Shown here: piece after piece, positions 56,136 to 64,000 of the stretch | Layout of the letters: each line of letters starts with the position of its first letter | Position numbering within the stretch: position 1 is the stretch's first letter | Origin: Undaria pinnatifida | Lineage: Eukaryota; Sar; Phaeophyceae; Laminariales; Alariaceae | Assembly (NCBI GenBank): GCA_012845835.1 | Contig: JABAKD010000014.1 | Location: 8,085,074 to 8,149,073 of the forward strand | DNA length: 64,000 nucleotides | Direction: 5' to 3' | Notes under the pieces: model-generated | Database searches by the model: none | Told to the model about the DNA's origin: nothing | Seen by the model: only the letters and a program-made list of their open reading frames with translations | Translations under genes and position numbers: made by a program

Positions 56136-57127
56136 TCAAAATTGTTCGCCCGTGGGGCCGTCCCTGATCGAATTGAGTGCGGCTGCAAAGCCTGTAATCG
56201 TGTGTGTTGCGGGAAGCCATTATGCTGTTTGGCCAGCACCTGTACCTTATCCAGCCCCTCTCTCGCGCTTCAGGATACCGGCGACCTTTCTTGCAGCTGC
56301 AGTGGACGGTCCACTAGGTGTGTGGGCACACTCCCCTGTTTTTTCTGGGCCGGGCGCCGCCTCGACGGCAGCTGGAGGGCGTACCAGTGCCGTGCTCCTT
56401 CTCGACCGTTTCACTCGTTTTGGTTTTGGGCCGTAGATATCGTTTTAAACAAGTTTGCTGCGTTTGGATGCTCCCCCCCCTCCCAAAAAAAACCCACCAA
56501 AGTCTGTTCATTTTTTTGTTTGCTTTTCGGCTTCGTTCTTCGGTTTTGTTTTTTTCTCCGTTTTGTATGGGAAACTGAGCGAACTACACTGAAAGGGGCG
56601 GCATGCTTCTCCTCGAACTATTGAATTGCTGTACGTACTATAATGTTGAGCGCGCGCCGTTCAAACACTATTATTTCCGATTAACATAGACTACATCAAG
56701 TAAGATTACACGCCCCTGACAGTATCTTGGAATAAGATTTTCTCCACAACAAGGGGCGCACACGGTACGAAGATAGCGGCTTTGCAATGGACTTGTCGAT
56801 ATCTTTCCACAGACAGACGTACGTGCTGCCGTTCGTTGAGGAAATCAGCTTGGAAAATCAAGGTCCTAGGTGCGTGTTATACGTTTGAAGCTCCTCCTCG
56901 CGCTTCTTTCGTTTAACTGTTCGGTCTCCACGTGAAGCGCCCCCTTTTCCACAAGCCCTACTGTTATTTTTACGTGTGGGCGATGCCGTGGTCATCGTGT
57001 AGTGTATGTGTACTTCACTCTTTGCCTCTCCAACCTCAAAGGTGTATTGATGGGGCAAAATAGCAAACATGTATGGAAGGGGAGGGGAAGGGGAGGGTGG
57101 GGGGTGGGGGGGGGCGGCGGGGGTAGG
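56136..57127. other. No supported gene
   Basis: A plus frame continues to 56436 (SPVGPSLIELSAAAKPVIV) without domain or junction support and could be a further exon of the preceding gene. The rest shows no recognisable feature and ends in a GGGGAAGGGGAGGG run. Confidence 0.3.
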
Positions 57128-57627
57128 NNNNNNNNNNNNNNNNNNNNNNNNNNNNNNNNNNNNNNNNNNNNNNNNNNNNNNNNNNNNNNNNNNNNNNNNN
57201 NNNNNNNNNNNNNNNNNNNNNNNNNNNNNNNNNNNNNNNNNNNNNNNNNNNNNNNNNNNNNNNNNNNNNNNNNNNNNNNNNNNNNNNNNNNNNNNNNNNN
57301 NNNNNNNNNNNNNNNNNNNNNNNNNNNNNNNNNNNNNNNNNNNNNNNNNNNNNNNNNNNNNNNNNNNNNNNNNNNNNNNNNNNNNNNNNNNNNNNNNNNN
57401 NNNNNNNNNNNNNNNNNNNNNNNNNNNNNNNNNNNNNNNNNNNNNNNNNNNNNNNNNNNNNNNNNNNNNNNNNNNNNNNNNNNNNNNNNNNNNNNNNNNN
57501 NNNNNNNNNNNNNNNNNNNNNNNNNNNNNNNNNNNNNNNNNNNNNNNNNNNNNNNNNNNNNNNNNNNNNNNNNNNNNNNNNNNNNNNNNNNNNNNNNNNN
57601 NNNNNNNNNNNNNNNNNNNNNNNNNNN
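57128..57627. other. Assembly gap of 500 N
   Basis: Exactly 500 N, so the true length is probably unknown. G-rich sequence precedes it and a CCCT array follows, so the missing part is likely simple repeat. Open frames drawn across it are meaningless. Confidence 0.98.
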
Positions 57628-57795
57628 CCTCCCTCCCTCCCCTACCTCACCATCCCTCCCTCCGTCCCTCCCTCCCTCCTCCCCCTCCCTCCCCGTCCCT
57701 CCCCCTCCCTCCCTCCCTCCCTCCCTCCCTCCCTCCCTCCGTCCATCCCTCCCTCCCTCCCCTCCCTCCCTCCCTCCGTCCCTCCCTCCCTCCCG
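57628..57795. repeat. CCCT tetranucleotide array
   Basis: Nearly continuous CCCT/CCTC units from the gap edge to about 57795. A ~50 bp duplication follows (GAGGCCCTTTTACCC and GAGGTCCTTTTACCC, near 57814 and 57860). Confidence 0.85.
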
Positions 57796-58004
57796 TTGGC
57801 AACCGGCGGGAGGAGGCCCTTTTACCCTCTAATGGGGGCTCATACATGCGGGGGGGCAGGAGGTCCTTTTACCCCTTAATAGGGGCACCTACATGCGGGT
57901 AGGGGGGTGGGGGGGAGCAGGTATATATGAGGGGGTGCCCTTATTTACAAATGGGCACCCCATACTCGACAGAGATCCCACACAGAGCAGTGCATAGTAT
58001 TCGC

Positions 58005-58908
58005 ATGGCGCCACTTAACCTTCAACAACGCGTGTTGGTGGTACGGGCGATTGAGACGATGATGGGACGTGTGCCTCGATATCTGGTAGACACACACTAC
58101 GTTACAGTTGAACCCGTTTTTGAGGCTGCGCGCTTGAGGCATTTCTCTCATAAATCAGCTATGACACGTGCGACGATAGAGGGGCGTACCACTTTTTTTC
58201 TGAGGTCCCTCAACTTGGGAGCTCAGCTCAAGACACTCTTCTAGAACCTGATTGAGTCAGCCCGCGGTAGGGATTGTAATGTTTGCGCCAAAAAAAGGTA
58301 TACCTTGTCGGTTGGGCTCCTCAAGTGAGGAACTATCGTTAAGCTTATAATTTTTCGAGTGTATAGTTTGTTTTAGGACTAGGGCATAGACGCTTGCCCG
58401 GGTTGCGCGAACAAATGCCTTCGAAGTCGTTTTCAAGATAGATTATGAGCTAGCTCCTTATTTAAGGAGCTCAGGAACCTTCTGTTTGATCCCTACCGTG
58501 GAATGGCTCATTTGGACACAAATCTAAACTGCTATACCTAATGAAAAACGCCCGTCGCTTACTAGGTACACAACACGAGAATCATGCAGAAAAATCACCC
58601 ATTTCCGACGATTCTGGGATAAGAAGCCCCGTCATTCCGAAACCATTTGAGAGGGGAGGGGGGGGAGGGGGGACGGGGGATGGGGGGATAGGGATGGGGG
58701 GGGACGGAGGGGCGTCCTGCCCACGAGACTGAAGTCTGGGTCTGGCCATCATCGTCTTCTAATTTGTGGGCCTTCCAATGGCCGGCAAAAGACAACGTGA
58801 GGCCGCCCTGACTCGTTCGCCTTGTTGCGTTCTCTCTCCAGTGCCATTGATGCACTTGACACCCTCTATGAGCCCAACGCATTCTTTAGTCAGTTCCTAG
58901 GATCTGCT
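58005..58908 (+). CDS. Possible gene start plus a second small exon
   Basis: ATG 58005 opens MAPLNLQQRVLVVRAIETMM and a continuation to a donor-like CTG|GTAGAC near 58085. A GTATATATGA box lies about 80 bp upstream. A second block after CTCTCTCCAG (58841) reads AIDALDTLYEPNAFFSQFLG up to a possible donor CTA|GTACGC before the TTTCC array. The two do not join in phase directly, so an exon is missing or they are separate. No domain recognised. Family C repeats lie between them. Confidence 0.35.
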
Positions 58909-58916
58909 AGTACGCC

Positions 58917-59350
58917 TTTTTTTCTCTTTTCCTTTCCTTGCTTCCTCTTCTTGTCTTGTCTTTTCTTGCTTTTCTTTGTCTTTTCTTTCCTTTTCTTTCC
59001 TTTCCTTTTCTTTCCTTTCCTTTCCTTTCCTTTCCTTTCCTTTCCTTTCCTTTCCTTTCCTTTCCTTTCCTTTCCTTTCCTTTCCTTTCCTTTCCTTTCC
59101 TTTCCTTTCCTTTCCTTTCCTTTCCTTTCCTTTCCTTTCCTTTCCTTTCCTTCCTTTCCTTTCCTTTCCTTTCCTTTCCTTTCCTTTCCTTTCCTTTCCT
59201 TTCCTTTCCTTTCCTTTCCTTTCCTTTCCTTTCCTTTCCTTTCCTTTCCTTTCCTTTCCTTTCCTTTCCTTTCCTTTCCTTTCCTTTCCTTTCCTTTCCT
59301 TTCCTTTCCTTTCCTTTCTCCTCTTTTCATTTTTTTCTTTTTTTCTTTTT
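58917..59350. repeat. TTTCC pentanucleotide array
   Basis: About 65 near-perfect TTTCC units with TTTTC-rich edges. All frames stay open (FLSFP or KERKG), which is composition only. Confidence 0.95.
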
Positions 59351-59698
59351 TCCAATTGACTTGCATCTGACGTGCGTATGCGTAGTGATAGGTACTACGT
59401 GAAATATATACTTGGTAGTTTTTCTTGGGTGGTAAGCGGTATAGTCGGTTTTTTCAGGCTTGATTAGAGAGACATATGCACCAGTGTGGACTTAGCACAT
59501 CGTAGGCTGACTCCCGATTTCATTTCTTATATGTTTCTGGCGCAGGCATGAGTTGCGTCAGCTGTGATATATGCGTCTACCACCTTTAGTTTGTTTGTTT
59601 TTTTCCCCCTGGGGTACTCCTCAGCTCCAGAGGATTGGAGCCTGTTCTGTGACCACGGACTTGATTGTGCGAGTTGATGTGAGAAAAACAACAAGAAT

Positions 59699-59950
59699 GG
59701 TGTCCCATGGTGTCCCATGTGGTGTCCCATGGTGTCCCATGGTGTTTCATGGTGTCCCATGGTGTCCCATGGTGTCCCATGGTGTCCCATGGTGTCCCAT
59801 GGTGTACCATGGTGTCACATGATGTCCCATGGTGTCCCATGGTGTCCCATGGTGTCCCATGGTGTCCCATGGTATCACATGGTGTCCCAAAGTGTCCCAT
59901 GATATACCGTGGCATCTCATGATGTATCATAGTGTCCCATGATGTCCATA
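59699..59950. repeat. GGTGTCCCAT 10 bp array
   Basis: About 24 units of GGTGTCCCAT with point variants that become more frequent toward the 3' end. Each junction creates CCATGG. The unit has only a weak inverted component (CCATGG). Confidence 0.95.
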
Positions 59951-60408
59951 TGGTGTCTTCAAGAAACGTGGTCGTACATACTAGATACTACCTAGTATCA
60001 AATATTGTCTGGTACCTGCATGTATCTTTCAACTGGTATGCCTTTAAACCGTTTTCAATGGAACTCAAGTTCAAGATCCATTTTGTTTTGCGGCACAATC
60101 ACTGTAACAGTCGACGGCTGCTTGAAAAATAACATAACAGAATATAGCAGTACAACAATTACTACCAATCGCAACAATAGCAACAGTGTCGTCGAATTTT
60201 ATCTTACAAAGCTACGACAAGATACGCGCTTTTACGAGTAGGGGCTCGTTGGAAGGGTCGTGGTACTATGTGCGCATTGGTCAACGGCGGGTCTACTGCA
60301 GTGAATAGCGGGAGAGAAAAATCAACGATATGGTCAGCGCAGTCCATCGATATCTTTCACGCGATCACATAGAAAATTGTTTTTTGTCTACCGTGCCCTT
60401 CTTGTCTT
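59951..60408. other. No supported feature
   Basis: Moderately AT-rich sequence with a 78-codon Ser/Thr/Asn-rich frame at 60005-60241 that lacks domain support. Confidence 0.3.
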
Positions 60409-61358
60409 TAGGCCCACATGCCTACGGTACGAACGGTCCGGAATAGGAGCACCCGATGAGCAGAATGTGCGGAGAGCTAGACCGCATGGTGATGGCCGGA
60501 ATCGTTCTCCGCTTGGAAGCCGCCGTCTGCTCGTCGTCCGTGGTTGGTTTCGGAACCATCGTGCAGTAAACAACGGTGCACGCAACAACGATTCGGATGC
60601 TCCAGGTTCGCGTGGCAACAGCGCGGTAACGAGGAGTTGCTGCCAATGATTTCTACTTCCTCTTGAGGGCACGGTCTGAGAAAAAACCCTACTAGCTTGG
60701 TCTAATTTGGCGGGCGACATTGTCCGTTCGCACCGCACCCCACCTGCCTTTCGGGTGAGATGCACTGGGACCATAGTCAGTCGCACCTTCTGTGCCCCAA
60801 CCGCGTCACGTGGATTGTTTCATAGTAAATGGCCAGTTTTCGTGGGCAACAGTTATAATCAGGTTATTGTCACAGAATCCGCGGCTACCGGGTGTAGGGC
60901 TTCTCGGTGAGGGCGCTTTGCCCCACGCCGAGCTATTCGACTCCATCGAGACTATGCAGCTTTCGTTCTTCGAGTCGGTCACCCAAACAGCAATACGCAC
61001 GCGCTCCCGTTCTTAGGGCGACATTCCGGGAGAAGAGCGGTGGCGGCCAGACGCGTTCGTGTCTCAATTACGGTGCAACCGCGCCAGAAGGAAGGACATC
61101 ACCCTCCTCCAAGTGTTACCGGGTCTGATTCAGGATGCTGCCGAGAAGAAATTGGTCATGGTAGACGGTAAAGATTTTATCGGATCACAATTAGATGTCT
61201 CTCCAGCGCCAGGCACTCGGAGCGGCGGCGTTTTGGACTTCTTTTCCGAGCGAATAGAGTTGGCGTGTCAACCTTCATCAGCGTCTTCGTGTGATGCTTT
61301 CTTATTAGTTGTGTGTATGACCAACGCGGCTTTAAGCTTGAAACGTGAGAAGGTGTAG
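60409..61358 (+). pseudogene. Long decayed ORF with seven nonsense codons and no frameshift
   Basis: One plus frame (phase of 60456) reads protein-like sequence over about 315 codons: YGTNGPE, MSRMCGELDRMVMAGIVLRL, NDFYFLLRARSEKK, LLGEGALPHAELFDSIETMQ, DITLLQVLPGLIQDAAEKK, GGVLDFFSERIELACQ. It is cut by TAG 60444, TAA 60567, TAA 60627, TAG 60693, TGA 60756, TAG 60774 and TAG 61014, and ends at TAG 61356. Each stop is one C-to-T step from CAA, CAG or CGA. Some breaks could be introns (AG near 60410 and 60876). The family is not recognised; a silenced transposon or viral-type gene is the likely origin. Confidence 0.45.
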
Positions 61359-62047
61359 GTTGGATGACATGGGTGGGTCTATGCTCAAGGATTCGGCATG
61401 GTGGTGTACTAGTTTATTGTAGGAGCCGTGATTACCTCAGAGGCTCATAGCCACTCGTTACATTTCTTAAGCATTTTGTTGTGCCGTTTCGCGATACGCC
61501 CCGGCATGAACTGTGTCGTCACTGGGGCGCTTTAAGAAACAATGTAGAAAGCCATTATCGCTATTGACTTGAAAAAGGAGGCTGAAAAATGGGGGTCTCC
61601 CCCCTGCCGTGGCTCGAGTCCCAAGTGCCTTGGGCTCGGTGTCCTGTTTGTATGCGCTCCCTACCTGTTCATGCAGGATTCGTCTCGAAGAGACGAAAAT
61701 GCGGTTGTGCCGAGAATGGCGCAAATGAAACTTGTACTCCTATGGGCCGGTTTATCACGGGGGTTTACATTACGCTAGCGCTGCATGTCGCAATATGAAA
61801 GCTACGATAAGGGTGTGCCTCGTACTTATTTTCTGTGGACTTCCACCCGGGGAGCCCTACTCCTCGCCCGCGATTGAACTTAAGAAATACAACACACGTT
61901 CTTAACCCAACAAAGTATCCTTGCTAATGTTTAAATATTTTACATATACAAACAGGATTCGATTGATATTGGGTTATTCCTCAGCTGGGGAACCCCGGCA
62001 ATAGGGAACAGTTTTGGGCCCAAAAGTACTACCTCGCTATCGTAGTA
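61359..62047. other. No supported feature
   Basis: Short frames on both strands at 61467-61798 without domains. CTATCGTAGTATGCGTGATA near 62036 faintly recalls family C. Confidence 0.3.
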
Positions 62048-62151
62048 TGCGTGATACGACCGTACGAATTATAGCCTGTTCGCGTACGTGACCTCCGACT
62101 GCGTGATACGACCGTACGAATTATAGCCTGTTCGCGTACGTGACCTCCGAC
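62048..62151. repeat. Perfect 52 bp tandem duplication
   Basis: TGCGTGATACGACCGTACGA begins two identical adjacent copies (62048-62099 and 62100-62151). Identity implies a very recent event or an assembly artefact. Confidence 0.95.
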
Positions 62152-62867
62152 CGTGCCCCGCCGCGAAGGTAAAACAGACTTTGCGCTATCACCAGTCCGC
62201 CATATATTGCGAAATATTAGAACATTGTGCCTCCTGCAACAAGTCCCACTTTACTTCATGTCTATATCTCTCCAAACAAATATGGTCTCATCCGTTTCAA
62301 GGCTCAGGGTTAGCGCCATGTCACCCAGCTGTATGCCGTTTATCAGGAGTACGAGCTGTATGCGCAAATCTCACTATGTAAGAACGCATACGCTTCTCTG
62401 TCAAATATTCAGCACGAGCAGACTGTGTAAAACAGTATTCCGGGTCGGGTCCGAGGCTAGTCTCGACCAGCGTACACCTCGACATCAACAAAGCAGGGGA
62501 CTAAATGGCTTTCGAGCCCAAGTAGGCATCGTCTTGTGCTTTTAGCACTAACCACCAGCCACCAACCACCTCAAGGATATAGAGGGTTTCCCGGTCAAAC
62601 GGGGAAATGCAGCCGCGGCAACAAAGGTACCTCTCACCACTACTCCATATCACTGTCATTGATCCGCCGCAAGTCTCTACCTAAAACGTCCACCCTTAAT
62701 ACCCACGGTAGATCTCGATTGAAAACACGTTCGGAGACGTTGATCGCCGACCCCACCCTTGCAACTCCCCACACTACCACTCTTCATCACTATCATTGAT
62801 CGTTGTACACTAAAGCAGTCAGGGCCACCCGCTCAATTCGATACATCTACTAATCTGCATGTATGCC
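62152..62867. other. No supported feature
   Basis: A 130-codon plus frame (62153-62545) and its neighbours in other frames have comparable composition, and none shows a domain. Probably non-coding 3' flank of the minus-strand gene. Confidence 0.3.
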
Positions 62868-63281
62868 TCACACATTAGGGCCACGCCGACCAAAGACATG
62901 CAAATACGCAGAAAAATACCACACCACAATGATAGCGCTCAATACAAAAGCTCCTGTCGCCCAGATTTCCATCCGAATGTCGTTATTAAAAATCACCATG
63001 TTCTTCAACCTGTCTAAAGTTGCACGGTATTTCCCACAACTTGGAAACTGCATGTTTTCCACGAACCAGAGGTTGTAACCCCGAAATCTCTCCGTCTTAT
63101 CCTTGCGTCCTTTGATCCAATTGTTGTGTACGATCCGGGTATGGTTGTGGTACAGCTGCACGTAGTTTTCTTCGTATTCATGATCGAAGAATTGCTTCCC
63201 TGCAGGCATGACTTCCGGTGAGAGGAAGTCCACGCGAAGTCCAGCGTTCTGCATTAACTCGAGAGGTTGTTGAAGCGCCCC
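62868..63281 (-). CDS. Glycosyltransferase-like protein (GT77/DUF271 type), last exon
   Basis: A 137-codon minus-strand exon starts after GATCCAG (acceptor at 63282) and ends with TGA 62868-62870. VDFLSPEVMPAGKQFFD, YNHTRIVHNNWIKGRKDKTERFR-type sequence (as VHNNWIKGRKDKTERFR) and YNLWFV match the C-terminal part of nucleotide-diphospho-sugar transferases, where an HNN-K-RF-LW pattern recurs. Such Golgi enzymes add sugars to cell-wall or glycoprotein acceptors. Oddity: residues about 105-130 (IWATGAFVLSAIIVVWYFSA) form a C-terminal membrane segment, whereas these enzymes usually have an N-terminal anchor. A block at 63617-63490 on the same strand (GLDSNIQFIEIESTTTLNVF) may be an upstream exon, but no good donor joins it. 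Confidence 0.6.
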   Translation of the reverse strand, partial: GALQQPLELMQNAGLRVDFLSPEVMPAGKQFFDHEYEENYVQLYHNHTRIVHNNWIKGRKDKTERFRGYNLWFVENMQFPSCGKYRATLDRLKNMVIFNNDIRMEIWATGAFVLSAIIVVWYFSAYLHVFGRRGPNV

Positions 63282-63780
63282 CTGGATCGGACGACACACG
63301 AGAGGGGGTTGGGTGGGCCGCGGAAGCAACACGGGGCAGTACACACACCGTAGTTAGTATGCCCATAACGACGAGCGGTGAGGGTGCTCCAGCTTCACTC
63401 CCTGGCATTGAACAACGCAACCCGACGCTTAAATTCGTGCAAATCTCATGCGCGTGGCGTCCTATTTCGACCCTAGCCAGGTGGGGTTGAAAATGTGTAA
63501 GAGGCCAGCCAGTGTGTCGGCGAAAACATTCAGTGTGGTGGTCGATTCAATCTCGATGAACTGGATGTTGCTGTCGAGCCCTGTGCTGCAGTCGTCGACA
63601 CCACCGAGCCGAACACATTGTTGAAAAACTTTCCGTTACACGGGTGTTTACTGGTTAATTTGCTCGCTGGCGACCAATGTTACATTCATTCATCCACGAG
63701 TAGTCCACGGACCACAGACGCACGAAAACGGCTACGAAGACAACTAATAAGGTTTATTCTGTCATATCATGGTACCATGA

Positions 63781-63900
63781 TAGTTTGTGACCACAGAGAG
63801 AGCTTGTCCCTCGTTAGGATGAGGCATATGTACGACCGCTGGGTGAGCTAGATGCTGATAGATGGGAGCAACAACCTAGTGTGAATTACGCACACACCAT
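63781..63900 (+). repeat. Dispersed repeat family B, copy 5
   Basis: TAGTTTGTGACCACAGAGAG, a GAGGCATATG variant, GATGGGAGCAACAA and GAATTACGCACACACC follow family B order. It lies at the right edge of the window. Confidence 0.5.
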
Positions 63901-64000
63901 ACCAGCTCGACGCGTGATACGGTAGAGGTATAATACACGTATGTATGCATGACACTTTTTATATATATTTTTCTGAATTGCGAGGCTCATTATCCAAATT

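Noticed and set aside
57002-57902. Long frames across 57.0-57.9 kb
   Set aside because: They run through the 500 N gap and a CCCT array and have no sequence support.
58822-59402. 150-180 codon frames over the TTTCC array
   Set aside because: Pentanucleotide repeats keep every frame open; only the first ~25 codons before the array look like an exon.
1-64000. A novel defence-type or operon-like gene system
   Set aside because: No clustered co-directional genes, toxin-antitoxin, nuclease or CRISPR arrangement was found; the window is eukaryotic with scattered exons and transposon remains.

Overview
The window looks like nuclear DNA of a complex eukaryote with a repeat-rich genome. Coding sequence is split into short exons (about 75-450 bp) with GT..AG junctions. 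Introns are filled with minisatellites, homopolymer G/C runs and mobile-element debris, and there is one 500-N assembly gap. CAG/CAA and GTA/GTAC-rich simple repeats, GC-ending codons in the exons and chromodomain-bearing gypsy elements suggest a brown alga or another stramenopile. That is an inference from style, not from a diagnostic gene. No rRNA, intact tRNA, CRISPR or prokaryotic operon was seen.

Layout. 1-12 kb: no convincing gene, but a ~220 bp MITE-like family, tRNA-like sequences, tandem duplications, a decayed ORF at 8.5-8.9 kb and a ~97 bp minisatellite at 10.2-11.4 kb. 12-16 kb: a minus-strand gene of unknown function (at least three exons, all junction phases compatible). 17-20 kb: a dispersed repeat family, then a four-copy tandem repeat with conserved coding-like peptides, then a small ORF split by a 318 bp insertion or intron. 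22.0-30.0 kb: a structurally complete but frameshifted LTR retrotransposon of chromovirus type on the minus strand, with a 4 bp target duplication. 30-35 kb: tandem duplications and a 42 bp self-complementary satellite.

35.6-38.6 kb: the best cellular gene, a riboflavin-biosynthesis reductase (RibD C-terminal domain family) in five plus-strand exons whose phases all agree. 39-45 kb: decayed ORFs, a tRNA-like sequence and a second, nonsense-ridden chromodomain element carrying a nested insertion. 47-49 kb: an Ala/Gly-rich hypothetical gene whose second exon sits inside a tract of GTACTGGCAG-type minisatellite. 50-53 kb: MITE, GGGTTGAAGT and GGGGGT repeats. 53.1-56.1 kb: a probable coiled-coil protein gene (four exons) with an exon copy 50 kb away at 5.1 kb. 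57-60 kb: gap, CCCT, TTTCC and GGTGTCCCAT arrays and a possible short-exon gene. 60.4-61.4 kb: a long decayed ORF. 62.9-63.3 kb: the last exon of a minus-strand glycosyltransferase-like gene.

The genes are unrelated single loci and no pathway is clustered. The unifying theme is gene exons embedded in decaying repeats. Several old ORFs are broken by nonsense codons of the C-to-T type without frameshifts, which suggests deamination-driven decay of silenced elements. Exon limits are read by eye, and alternative splice sites are possible throughout.
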